A stretch of DNA of 64,000 nucleotides from Pomphorhynchus laevis (taxonomy: Eukaryota > Acanthocephala > Palaeacanthocephala > Echinorhynchida > Pomphorhynchidae): the NCBI GenBank assembly GCA_012934845.2, contig WNNJ02001835.1:1-64000 (forward strand), written 5' to 3'. This document shows, piece after piece, positions 23,312 to 33,185 of the stretch. How positions within the stretch are numbered: position 1 is the stretch's first letter; each line of letters begins with the position of its first letter. The notes under the pieces are model-generated. The model saw nothing but the letters and a program-made list of their open reading frames with translations, had not been told where the DNA came from and searched no databases. The translations under genes and the position numbers were made by a program.

Positions 23312-25319
23312 AGCGGTTACAATCAAAATCTAAAATACAAAATGTTAATTAATTAAAATTAGTAATTTTCAGTTATTAGTAAAATTAGTTAATTAATTAG
23401 TTAATTTTAGTTATTATCAAATATCAGATAAAATGTCTTCAAAATATCAGATAGTGGAAACATGTTGCGAATCGGGTTATTCGAGTTGCCGTGATTTTTA
23501 GCGACAGATTAAATCCTTATATTAGATAATCCGAATAATTTTGCTGTTTGGACATTTTCTCTCCCAGTCTTTACGAGGTATACTCTGGGATTTGTCAAGG
23601 TATACTCCTGGGTTCCCTAGTCATCCTCAGAATGTGTCGTGGCCACCCTTTCTAATCATAATATTAAAGCAGCGGTTTTATTCCTAAATTATGACTGATG
23701 ACCTAGTTCTTGCTCTTATTAGTTGTCAAAAAATAGCTTTTAAAATGAAATCAACAATCAAGTATAATTCAATAAACCCTTTTTAGCTTAAAACGCTAAA
23801 TTAACATTTAAATCCAATTTAAATACTTATTACTAATTCAATAAACCTTAAATTCTTTATTTTAGTCCAATGATCAATTATCAAATTTTGCTTATCTTAG
23901 CTGATCAATTGAGGTCAAGTTAATCTTTAGGGTCCACAAGCACAAATTTGCTTTATGGTGATCTACAGCGGCGTTGAGAGTCTAATAAAATAAACTTTTA
24001 AGAATCAGTCAGAAATATGCTCAAGTCTGAAAATATGAGAATAAATCATAGTCTAAAAGTCTAACCGAGCAAACTCAACTTGAGCTTGTCTACTGATCAG
24101 ACAGAGAGGTATATCTCTTCAGTTATAACAGCTATTGAAATTACTTATATATATCTGTCATTTATTGCCTTAAGCGGTTCAAAAGAATAAGAAGCAACAA
24201 GCCTCAAGCAAATACAAAATCACATTTTAAAAGTGTCGTGGCTTGGATTTTTGATATTAGCATAGCCGAAATAGTGGCAATTTACGAAATAAGCATATAA
24301 CAAGCGATAATACTGTTTCTAATAAATATTAACTAGGTTGAACTTGCATTTTTAAATATGTCAATTAAGTAAAACTATGGTAGTCGCTAAAACTCAAGCT
24401 TTCTAACCTTGTAGTATTTATTAATGCCTATTGTGATTGAATAAAAAACGAGTTGTAGTGTTTTAAATTCAAGCTTATTGACTTTGATTGAAGTAGCCAA
24501 TTCATGGTGATGAACATTTGAAGTGTTATACAATAATAATTAACCTACTTGAACTGCAGCAAATTATGGGATGATTTTCAATACTGATATCATGAAATTG
24601 TATTATAAAAAATCACATGTCCTCCTAAAGTTGCGTTATTCAAACGCAACTTTTATTCAACTTCTCGTACAGTATTTTAAATTGCTTTCATGGGTGAATT
24701 GATACTCAGGTAAAAGTTTAAATATAAACTTGAATACAACAACGATAACAGCCGGGTTTTAAACAATGTTCAAGCTAAAAAGCATTTCCTTTGAAATTAA
24801 ATTGAAATTATTTTCACTATTTCGTTACTAAATTGTTATCATTACGGATTATTCCATGTAAAATGACAACAATTCACGAAAACTGTACAAATCTGTCACC
24901 GAAAAACTGAATATAATTTCATTTTTCTACGGGATACAATAAATACATAAAATCTATAACGCAGTCACACTATAGTTTCCTTACATCCAAAAATCACACG
25001 AAAAAAATTAATTTGCATTCTGGCAATTTTGGAAGTAGGTAATGCTCACACTTGAATTTGTTTGTTCCTAGTGCAAATACAAAAATGTCAGCATGACTCA
25101 ATGCTGATTAATTGCACTAATAATAAATAGTGTACAATGGTTAGCTTTGGAGGATTAAATCAACCAAAATAAAACCACATTTTTAAATAAATTTAGTATT
25201 AAAATATTTTTGTACTTTAAATAATAAATTAAAAATGTTAAATTAAAAATAGTTTATATTAATATTAATCTGTGAAAAATAATGATGTTATACTGATTTA
25301 TGCTTTTATTTTAAAGGCA
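23312..25319. other. Upstream region of the convertase gene; no gene recognised
   Basis: About 2 kb with only short open frames. It should contain the convertase promoter and perhaps a noncoding 5' exon, because an acceptor-like site lies near 23332 on the minus strand. I cannot point to a convincing core promoter. Confidence 0.5.
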
Positions 25320-26340
25320 TGTTATTTTTTAGGCACTGAGCACTAAAGTTTCAACATACTTGGATAGCCTATATAAAATCGATTTAATCGTTGAAAAATT
25401 GCACGAAACTTTCCTGTGAAGTAATAGACTTATTACCAGTTTGACACTTTTTGAAATAGATGTCCAGAGCAGGTCATTTAATCGGTGAAACGAAAGGATG
25501 TTATACTGCTCTATGCTTTAAATACTAAACACGTGTCTACAAACTAGTGTATAAATATCGTCACGAACTAGTTGCGACACGATCAAATCACCAACATCAT
25601 CCTTCGCCGACATTAGTACTCAGTTAATCATCAGGGCGCAGGCACTGAGCACTCAAGTTTGAATATGCTATAATACTTGGATAGCCTGTATAAAATTAAT
25701 CTAATCGTTGAAAAATTGCACGAAACTTTCCTGTGAAGTAATAGACTTCTTACCAGTTTGACACTTTTTGAAATAGATTTCCAGAGCAGGTCATTTAATC
25801 TGTGAAATGTAAGGATGTTATACTGCTCTATGCTTCAAATACTAAACATGTGCCTGCAAACTAGTGTATAAATATCGTCACGAACTAGTTGCGACACGAT
25901 TGAACCACCAACATAATCATGCGCTTATGTTAGTATTCCGTGAATCTTAAGGGCGAAGGCATTGAGCACAAACGTTTCTAGGTGCTGTAATACTTTTATA
26001 GTTTATATAGAATCCGGCTAATCGTTGAACAAGTGCACGAGATTTTCCTGCTAATTTATAGACTCCTTACCAGTCTGGTTTTTTTTTCGAAATAGAATCA
26101 GTTGCAACACGATCTAACCACCAACATAACCCGGTGTTGACGTTAGTACTCAGTGAATCATAAGGGCGCAGCCACTGAGCACTAACGTTTCAACATTCTG
26201 TAATACTTCGATAGTATAGCATCCGGCTAATAGTTAAAAATTGCACGAAATTTTCCTGTCAATTTATAGACTCATTACTGGTCTAACACTTTTCGAAATA
26301 GATTTCTAGAGCAGCTCATTAAAATGTGAAGCGTAAGGAT
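25320..26340. repeat. Tandem array of ~310-bp units (4 copies, last truncated)
   Basis: The landmark GGCACTGAGCAC or a close variant occurs at 25332, 25641, 25958 and 26171, so the units are about 309, 317 and 213 bp. Shared blocks include TTGCACGAAACTTTCCTGTG, CTAGTGTATAAATATCGTCACG (first two units) and GTTAGTACTCAGTGAATCA. The copies are more diverged than in the 364-bp array, so this one is older. No open frame spans a unit. Confidence 0.88.
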
Positions 26341-26344
26341 GTTA

Positions 26345-26640
26345 CCTTACGATGTTACCTTAATAATGTTACCATAATCATTATTATGATTATGTTATCA
26401 TAATCATAATAATGATTATATATTAATATTATAATCATCTATATTCTTATATAAATGTTTTTATTATTTTTTATAAATCTGATCACTGTGCTGAGGCAAC
26501 ATATTTTGTAGCCATAATATGGATTAAAGGATTTAATCCATATTATAACTATGGATAATTAAAGGATTTTAATTATGTTAAAATCCTTCAACATAATTAA
26601 AGGATTTTAATTTTAAAAGATTTAAAAAGATTTTATTTTG
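26345..26640. repeat. AT-rich palindromic stretch
   Basis: Short inverted words (CATAATCATTATTATGATTA near 26382 and ATAATCATAATAATGATTAT just after) and repeated AAAGGATTTTAAT motifs. Low-complexity DNA between the tandem array and the Penelope-like element. Confidence 0.55.
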
Positions 26641-26679
26641 TACTTAATAATTTAATTTTAAATCTTTTAAATGTAACAG

Positions 26680-27401
26680 AAAAAATTGTATAGTTTGTGA
26701 TGTTATAAATAATAATTGTATTGTAAGTACTACGACAAACAAATGTTCTTCATTAAATATTAATAATAATTGTAACTGCAATACCGCAGGTGTAGTGTAT
26801 CTTATACAATGTACATGTGGATTGCAATATATAGGAAAAACATATCAAATGTTAAAAACTAGGTTTAGGCAACACATATATAATATACAGCATAATAGTC
26901 AAACTATATTTCATAAACATATGAGATTAATAGGACATGATATAGGATATTGTAAATTATTTATTTTAGAACATATTATCGAAGAAAACATCAATATTAA
27001 ATCAAAAACTATTAGAAAAAGAAGATTTTTGGATTAAAACGCTTAATTCCATGTACCCATTAGGATTGAATGACGTGGTACAAAGAATTGGCAGAAGTAG
27101 TATAATACATAATAAGCAACTATATTATAATAATCCGGTTGAACGCAAACCAAGAAGTCATGGTGATAAAAGGAATAAGAAAAATAGACTTAAAAAATTA
27201 AAACAGATAAATATATATAAACACGTAGAAATATTAAAACAACTTTTAAGAGATAATAAGCTGAAAGATTTTTATGTAAATATAAGAAGTTTTTCTATTT
27301 TTATTTTTCATAATAATAACAATAATAATAAAATTTACAATTCGATATATAATGTTTTAAATTCTTACTTTTGTAAAATTAACGAAAGCTTAAATACATA
27401 A
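26680..27401 (+). pseudogene. N-terminal GIY-YIG endonuclease domain of the Penelope-like element
   Basis: From about 26680 the frame reads RKNCIVCDVIN, a Cys-rich stretch (C-x-C before TAGVV), then VVYLIQCTCGLQYIGKTYQM and LKTRFRQHIYNIQ. The pattern V-Y-L-I then Q-Y-I-G-K-T is the GIY-YIG core, followed by the conserved R and H of the family. After one frame change it continues FWIKTLNSMYPLGLNDVVQR, a common tail of PLE endonucleases, and then a basic stretch, RKPRSHGDKRNKKNRLKKLK, which links to the RT. The domain would nick target DNA during insertion. The Cys pairs ahead of it suggest a zinc-binding module. Confidence 0.85.
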
Positions 27402-27429
27402 AGATAAACATTTGAAAAACTTATATATT

Positions 27430-27960
27430 TGATAAAATTACAAAGAAAATGAAAATAACAAACAATTATAAAAGGAAAGACCAAATTAATAAAGATATGT
27501 ATTTAGAACTTACTAAATTAAAGGATAACTATATAATAACAACGATTGATAAACCTAGTAATATCTTTGACTTTATATGCAAAAATCTTTATTATGATAT
27601 ACTGATGAAGAAGGTAAATTAAAATGATTTAAATGTAAACGCAACATATGAACGTAGTAAGTTGAGTTTAGAAACAATTAGTACAAGTCACTGTTCTATA
27701 ATGGATAATAAGGGTATAAAGGTTGAATCAGAAAATAAAACTATACCTATATTATTTTGGAATACAAAATTACATAATAATCCAATAAAACCTAGGTTCA
27801 TATGTAGTGTTTTTAAATGTACATTAAAACCACTTTCTGTTTAGATGAATAAAATACTTAAAGTAATTAAAACACACTTCAAAAAATATTGCACGGTAAT
27901 CGAAATATATACTGGTATAAAACACTATTTCAGTATTAATGAGCATAGCATCTTTAAACA
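27430..27960 (+). pseudogene. Penelope-like RT, N-terminal segments
   Basis: Frames here give NYIITTIDKPSNIFDFICKN, a match to the PLE pattern V-D-K-x-S-x-x-F-x-FICK. Next come PILFWNTKLHNNPIKPRFIC and SVFKCTLKPLSV, which match the P-K-L-H-K-x-P-x-x-x-R-F-I region, and then NKILKVIKTHFKKYCTVI and a GIKHYFSIN stretch. These are the fingers and early palm blocks, in register with the RT fragments further right. Stops separate the blocks. Confidence 0.8.
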
Positions 27961-28179
27961 AACCACGTGCTTTCCGGATCATCTTATTTATTCGGCAGGA
28001 AATATACTGATGAAGGAGGTAAATTAAAATGATTTAAATGTAAACGCAACATATGATTGTAGTGATTTAAGTTTAGAAACAATTACAAGTCATTGTTCTA
28101 TAATTGATAAAAATGTATAAAAATTGAATCAGATAATAAAACTATACCTATATTATATTGGAATCCAAAATTACATAAA

Positions 28180-28744
28180 TCAAATCAGCTAACTGAATCG
28201 ACGTATCTAATATAATTATAAAATAAATAATAACGCTTAATCAAAATTAAAAATTAAAATAAAAAAATTGAAATTTAAAATAAATGTCAATATTTAAGAA
28301 TTGACCAATAAATAACAGACGTTGTATCATAATAAGGATTAGAGGTTATTAGAAGGAACTGCTTTGCTATCAGGTATCGGCCCCTATTCTTCGACTCAAC
28401 AGCAGCGGGGCCAAATACGCGCTACTGACGTATTTCCTCTTATGAAATTTGATTATTCTAATGCAAAGCATGTTGTTTATTATCTACTTATAAAATGTTT
28501 ACGCTTAATAGATTAAATTTATTTTAAATAATAGTTTGCTAATTTGTATTCTTTAAATATAATATTTTAATAATATTTTGATGGTGTATAATTCTACATT
28601 ATATGAAATAGAAAAAAATCATCAAACTTGTTGAAAATAAGAAGAAAAATAATGTCGTATCAATAATACATAGTTTTTAGTATTTCTGACAAAGGTTATA
28701 TTACCTGTGATCTAATAAAATATAGGTTTATATGAACATAGGTT
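28180..28744. mobile_element. Repeat B copy inserted in the Penelope-like element
   Basis: The RT coding register is interrupted after the P-K-L-H-K block by about 565 bp. These carry the repeat B landmarks: CAGCTAACTGAATCGACG, AATAACAGACGTTGTATC, CGGCCCCTATTCTTCGACTC with GCAGCGGGGCC, and AATAATGTCGTATCAATAAT. CATAAA occurs at both edges (28174-28179 and 28745-28750) and may be a target-site duplication. The right edge is blurred by a short stretch resembling the host PLE. Confidence 0.6.
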
Positions 28745-29660
28745 CATAAACATCCAATAAAACATAGATTCATATATGGTGCTTTAAAATTAAAACCACT
28801 TTCTGTTAATACGAATAAAATACTTTCAGTAATTAAAGCACACTTCAAAAATATTGTATGATAATCGAAATTAATACTGGTATAAAACACTATTTCAGTA
28901 TTAATTCTACAAAAGAATTTTTAGAACAGACAAAAGGAATAAATTTTTAAAATATAAATACTTACGATTTTAGTACGCTTTATACAAATCTAGATTTAGC
29001 AGATATTAAAGATGCATTAGTAAAATTAATTAATCTTATATTCGGAAATAGATATAAATATATATGTTATAATAACTATAACGCATATCTAACAAAAATT
29101 AAACCATCAAGTAAATATAAATATATGGATAAAATTGAATTAGTAGAATCCTTAAATATTTTAAGAAATCAAAATTATTTAAAGGTAGGGACATCTATAT
29201 TTAGACAAGTAAAAGGTGTTCCAATGGGATGTAATAGTAGCCCAATTATAGCTGACTTGTTTTTAAGCTTTATAGAATATAAATTTGTTCATAACTGTTT
29301 AAAAAATAAATCTAAATTATATAAAGATATGAAATATGTTTCGATGCATTTATGATATATGTATTTAACTCAAATAATTTTTATTCAATAAGCGAACAAA
29401 TTTATTCAGAAAGCCTTATTCTTAACAAAACCAATATTAATGATAAAGAAGGTGTATATCTAGATATGAACATTAAATTAACATCAATTAAAACTACTTT
29501 TAATATTAAAAGTAGTAGTAATATTATGGTATTGAACAAACATCAAACGTGCATGATTATTCCAAAGGCAGACCTGTTAAAAACATCGGATAAAAAAATC
29601 GCGAAAATAAAAATCGAAAAAATGTTGGGAATAACTAATTGCCTCCTAATTCACTAATGA
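28745..29660 (+). pseudogene. Penelope-like RT, palm segments
   Basis: Frames read NTYDFSTLYTNLDLADIKDA at about 28960-29010 (motif A-like, with the D of YDFSTLYT). At 29125-29355 they read ELVESLNILRNQNYLKVGTS, FRQVKGVPMGCNSSPIIADL and then FLSFIEYKF (motif B). At 29352-29657 they read an IYVFNSNNF stretch, EGVYLDMNIKLTSIKTTFNI and a His-containing tail. The QVKGVPMGCNSSP block is diagnostic of PLE reverse transcriptases. This belongs to the same element as the GIY-YIG region upstream, displaced by the repeat B insertion. Confidence 0.82.
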
Positions 29661-29750
29661 AGCGGAATTGACAAAAGGAATAAATTTTCAGAATATAAAT
29701 ACATACGGTTTTAGTACGCTTTATACAAATTTAGATTTAGCAGATATACG

Positions 29751-30090
29751 ATGATACTTTTAATAGTTATAAGTTATAAAAATAATCGAAATTAACGCAA
29801 ACTTGTCAATAAACAACATCCCGAATCGGAATCGGTCAACACAAAACTGTCAATAAACAATATCTCGAATCGGAATCGACGGTATCGTGAACCGCAAATA
29901 TTTATTACTTTTATCTATCGTTTTTATATAGTTAATTCAGTTTTTCTATTTGATATTTTATACAAATTTATGTATTAAAATATTTATTTATTTTATACAA
30001 ATTTGTTATATTATATTTTATATTATCTATTATACAATTATGATATATGATATTATACAAGGAGAGTGAGACCATTACGTGTGAATTTCT
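29751..30090. other. AT-rich spacer
   Basis: Contains a duplicated phrase (AACTTGTCAATAAACAACAT near 29800 and ACTGTCAATAAACAATATC near 29850), then low-complexity AT DNA. No gene. Confidence 0.5.
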
Positions 30091-30121
30091 TGTAAAATAT
30101 GTAAGCCAGACGCGAAAGAAT

Positions 30122-30157
30122 GACGAATGCCGTTTCGTCATCACAATGACTCATCAG
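30122..30157 (-). ncRNA. Hammerhead ribozyme core (minus strand)
   Basis: Mirror image of the plus-strand core in the left palindrome arm: CTGATGA, a 5-bp stem II with a 4-nt loop, GAA, then a short stem III and a GUC cleavage triplet. Same reservation about stem I as for the plus-strand copy. Confidence 0.55.
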
Positions 30158-30236
30158 TGCCAGATCCCTCCCACTACTGGATGCAGAGGAGGACTGGCAA
30201 TCCTCCTCTGCATCCAGTAGTGGGAGGGATCTGGCA

Positions 30237-30272
30237 CTGATGAGTCATTGTGATGACGAAACGGCATTCGTC
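30237..30272 (+). ncRNA. Hammerhead ribozyme core (plus strand)
   Basis: CTGATGA at 30237-30243 is followed by stem II GTCAT/ATGAC (30244-30248 with 30253-30257, loop TGTG) and GAA (30258-30260). Stem III is ACGG/TCGT (30261-30264 with 30268-30271, loop CAT), closed by C at 30272, giving the cleavage triplet GUC. All invariant core positions of a hammerhead are met, and the short stem III matches the minimal type I ribozymes known from Penelope-like elements and animal retrozymes. Stem I is weak: only GGGAG upstream and CTTTC downstream could pair, across a large internal loop. Activity is therefore not assured. Confidence 0.65.
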
Positions 30273-30303
30273 ATTCTTTCGCGTCTGGCTTACATGTTTT
30301 ACA

Positions 30304-31340
30304 ATAAATTAAATATTATATATAATTATATATAATTAAATATACAATTTATATTATATACGATTATAATATATAATATTATATACAGTTTTGTATATAA
30401 TACTATTTATAATATTATATATATTTTTTATATTTGAAATATAATATTATTATATAATAATTGCATATATTTATGAAAAGAAAAGACTTTATTAATACAC
30501 AAACGAATATTTGAAATGTGTTTTTAAATTCTGCCTGACAAATTTCCCTTCTCCGCTTGAAAATCATCTAACGCTCGAAACTGTTGAGAGATGTATCCTC
30601 TTGAATGTGTCTCTACTCGTCAGAGGAGCTCGTAAGCAAGCTGAAGACGCACGAGTTAGTTCAAGAGATACCCTTCTTATGCATAATCGGTGTTGTGACG
30701 ATTTAAGACGGCACCAGCTAAAATCTTTAGGAGATGCATGCCCTGTTTTCCCAATCCTCCCGACGTTGAAGCGGCAAATGGGATGAATACACAACTCTAT
30801 ACTTAATGAATGCGCTCGCCATATTTTGATATTTTCCTATTTTTATTGTATTCAAAATTCTGATTGACAGATTGAATCATGCTTGATTGAGCAAAAATTG
30901 AAAATATGTTGACGTCTATAAACGTCCGCTTGAACCAGCCATTTTTCAATCCTGAGCATTCAATGTCGAGGCGATCACTCTGATTAAGACACGTTGATGA
31001 CTTGCTAAACTTTAGTTCGCTGGGAACGGTTGTGAGATGCGGTTCAACTTCAACAGAATGACAAACCTTGTCATTAATTTTATGCATTTATTAATATTAT
31101 AAAAAAAAATTTTGCCCTTTATTGTGGTAAACTACAATCAAATTCTATCGTGTGTAATCAGAAACTTTAGATCGATGAAGCTATTTAAAAAGTAACTACA
31201 AATAAATGAAAGCATCCGTTAAAGGATACTGTATAAAGGTATTTATACAGGTATCAAGGCATTTTGATTCATCAGGTTTCACGTGAAACTATAAATATAT
31301 GAAAGCATCTGTTTATATATTTTTGAATTTAAATATTCAA
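30304..31340. other. No intact gene; possible Penelope endonuclease remnant
   Basis: AT-rich repeats run to 30480. An open frame at 30511-30786 has no recognisable domain. At 30803-31087 the minus strand encodes SDRLDIECSGLKNGWFKRTF and then INVF-like residues, loosely like the C-terminal part of a PLE GIY-YIG domain; this is a weak resemblance. The rest is AT-rich. Confidence 0.35.
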
Positions 31341-31342
31341 AT

Positions 31343-31650
31343 ATTTCCTGGTTTATATAAACCAGGAAATACTGGAGTAAAGCCACATAAATGTATGTGA
31401 CTTTACTCCAGTTAATCCATATAAATAAATGTGACTTTACTTCAGCAAATCCACGTAAAAATATGACTCCAGTAAAGCCACATACTACGTTATATTAATG
31501 ATTAATATAACGTAGTATGTTCTTGCTCCAGTAAAGCCACATACTACGTTATATTAATGATTAATATAACGTTCTTACTCCAGTAAAGCCACATACTATG
31601 TTATATTAATGATTAATATAACGTAGTATGTTATATGTAACGTAGTAATG
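31343..31650. repeat. Cluster of palindromes and 52-59-bp tandem units
   Basis: Palindrome ATTTCCTGGTTTATATAAAC and its mirror lie at 31343-31370. A second palindrome, ACTGGAGTAAAG...CTTTACTCCAGT, lies at 31371-31412. Then CCAGTAAAGCCACATACTA recurs at 31469, 31528 and 31580, each followed by the hairpin ACGTTATATTAATGATTAAT. The changing spacing (59, 52) argues against a CRISPR-like or simple satellite array. Confidence 0.8.
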
Positions 31651-31654
31651 TTCT

Positions 31655-31874
31655 ATTAATATGGGCCGATAGTGAAGAGAGCCATTCCCAGTTTTTCATA
31701 ATAATAAATGATGGATCAATGACGTTTACTTGTGATCGCTCTGAATCAATTCAATTCCTAGACATGAAAATCGAGCGAGTGAAAATTTAAGGTCAAATAG
31801 CTTTTCACACAAAACTTCAGGAAGCCGCAGTCAAGTGCTATGTATTTACATTCTAAAAGTGCTCATAAAAGAAG
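31655..31874 (+). mobile_element. Second Penelope-like element, left part (late RT)
   Basis: Reads ADSEESHSQFFIIINDG and FTCDRSESIQFLDMKIERVK, matching the PLE block I-x-FLD followed by a basic-polar stretch. After a frame change it reads FHTKLQ and YLHSKSAHKRR, matching the H-x-x-S-x-H-x-x-x-KR block. The coding register resumes on the far side of LINE family A copy 3 at 35770, so the LINE interrupted this element. Confidence 0.75.
31863..31874 (+). repeat. 12-bp target-site duplication, left
   Basis: TCATAAAAGAAG is repeated exactly at 35770-35781, bracketing LINE family A copy 3. The PLE register continues across the duplication: SAHKRR on the left, HKRSTKRSL on the right. Confidence 0.85.
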
Positions 31875-31892
31875 AATGATAGTGAATTTTTC

Positions 31893-32340
31893 ATGAAAAT
31901 GTGCATTAACGGACGATCAAAGAATTTTGATAAAAGCATTACACAGAAAACGATAAAAATTCCTGCTGGAATCAAGGGAATTAAGGCTAAAGAAGACTTT
32001 AGAACTATGCAATTGCAGGTTAGTGAGTTTTCTACTGTTGGGGGAGAAGGAGAATTACTTCCCCCAATTCCCAAAACGAAAAATCTGGGCATCATTACAC
32101 TTTTGCAATTAATAGAAAGACATTCCTTGTATAACAGACTATTACGTGATTTTTCAAATAAATATCCCAACAGAGTAGTCTTTAATTCTGTTAAGTACTA
32201 CGAGAGCTCTGTAAAAATATCATTCGCGTCAGAAGATACTCTTAATCACTATGGAAATTACTTTGATCAAAACTACAGCAGTTTTGCGACGTTTGTAAAG
32301 AAACCTATACTTGCAACGTTAAAATTAATAACTTGCCTTT
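31893..32340 (+). pseudogene. ORF1 N-terminal region of LINE family A copy 3
   Basis: Starts MKMCINGRSKNFDKSITQKT, continues through a Lys-rich stretch to LLQLIERHSLYNRLLRDFSN and VVFNSVKYYESSVKISFASE, which match copy 2. A frame change near 32330 moves the coding register into the frame that holds the zinc knuckles. The N-terminal basic region and the central fold are expected of an RNA-binding ORF1 protein. Confidence 0.75.
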
Positions 32341-33151
32341 CTCTATGGAAGAAAATGATTTGGCTACACTATCAAAAACCTACAAAATCCACGATAAACG
32401 TTCACTTATCGGCCGTAATGGCCTTCCTATCAATGCGGGATTCTGTTCTGCCCCCTCCCTTGCGCAGGCAGAGGTTCTCGAGAGATCACAATGCAACCCC
32501 TTCATGGGGTTCAATCTCAAATTCAAACTAATATCGACAAAAGAGTTTACGTACCCGCATTGCAGCCGGTGCCATAAATGGGGGCACTGGGCCTCCAGCC
32601 GCAGTGGGGTGGCAAGCTGCGGGAAATGCGGGAAAATAGATTTTCCCGCGATTGAATCAGTTCTTCCTTGTTCTAATGGGATCAAGTGTTGTAATTATGG
32701 CGGGGCTCACCCTGCATGGAGAAGGAAGTGCCCCCACTTCAAGGAATATATTGCAAAGTTCCGTGCGCCAAAATCGGCACCTGAAAAATTCGCTAAGTCG
32801 GCATATAGATCCTCTGACTGCGAGTCTATGTTGATTATGGACCTCAAGTTTGAAACATTCAGAAAGGAAATACAAGAGCTTGTAGCGAAAACAATTGCTA
32901 ATCTGTTCGTCAATCCGGTTATACCGATTCTAACCGATGGGGAGACAAACAAAAGAGGGGCGTCGGCTCGGAAATCCAAGAATCGTGAAGCTTCAGCCCA
33001 AGCCGTTCCCTTCTTAAAGATCGGCAAAATGCTTATGGGCATGAATAGAAGCGCCTCAAAGGAAAATGATGATAATGCCCTCTGGCAAGTACCCACTCTG
33101 GGTGGCGTTAGTGGTAGAGGGGGCAATCCTTCCACCCCTACCTCTGTCTAG
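32333..33151 (+). CDS. ORF1 C-terminal region with three zinc knuckles, LINE family A copy 3
   Basis: This 272-codon open frame covers the C-terminal two thirds of the gag-like ORF1 protein. It begins inside the conserved body (MEENDLATLSKTYKIHDKRS). It then has CSRCHKWGHWASS at residues about 78-90 with the last Cys replaced, CGKCGKIDFP at about 96-105, and CCNYGGAHPAWRRKCPHF at about 121-138. The knuckles would bind the element's RNA. The tail is Lys/Ser-rich and ends in a Gly-rich stretch, WQVPTLGGVSGRGG. ORF2 starts about 35 bases after the stop (ATG near 33186), so the two ORFs are tightly packed. Confidence 0.78.
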   Translation: MPFSMEENDLATLSKTYKIHDKRSLIGRNGLPINAGFCSAPSLAQAEVLERSQCNPFMGFNLKFKLISTKEFTYPHCSRCHKWGHWASSRSGVASCGKCGKIDFPAIESVLPCSNGIKCCNYGGAHPAWRRKCPHFKEYIAKFRAPKSAPEKFAKSAYRSSDCESMLIMDLKFETFRKEIQELVAKTIANLFVNPVIPILTDGETNKRGASARKSKNREASAQAVPFLKIGKMLMGMNRSASKENDDNALWQVPTLGGVSGRGGNPSTPTSV

Positions 33152-33185
33152 GATGTGGTAATCCCCTTCCAGCTAAACTAAAACA

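Larger units (their letters stand above)
26660..29750 (+). mobile_element. Permuted Penelope-like element (Naiad/Chlamys-like), fragmented
   Basis: A GIY-YIG endonuclease region (26680-27400) lies upstream of RT segments (27430-27960, then 28745-29660) on the same strand. Classical Penelope elements have the endonuclease after the RT. The reversed order is the hallmark of the Chlamys/Naiad groups. RT landmarks are PRFICSVFKCTLKPLSV, NTYDFSTLYTNLDLADI and FRQVKGVPMGCNSSPIIADL. Parts are repeated: the segment at about 27600-27780 recurs at 28006-28175, and about 28925-29010 recurs at 29655-29745, so more than one copy or an internal duplication is present. A repeat B element interrupts it at about 28180-28744. 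Several frame breaks make it non-coding as a whole. Confidence 0.85.
30091..30303. repeat. Near-perfect 103-bp inverted repeat with hammerhead cores
   Basis: 30091-30193 is the reverse complement of 30201-30303 with almost no mismatches, around a 7-bp centre. Its GC content is well above the surroundings. Each arm encodes a hammerhead-ribozyme-like core reading outward from the centre, so the locus is two hammerhead modules arranged tail to tail. Confidence 0.92.

Noticed and set aside
30511-30786. 91-codon frame and its antisense partner as a gene
   Set aside because: No recognisable domain, both strands are open by chance of composition, and the neighbourhood is all mobile-element debris.
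31460-31650. Regular repeats as a CRISPR array
   Set aside because: The spacing is irregular, the 'spacers' are copies of one hairpin, and the locus is eukaryotic.
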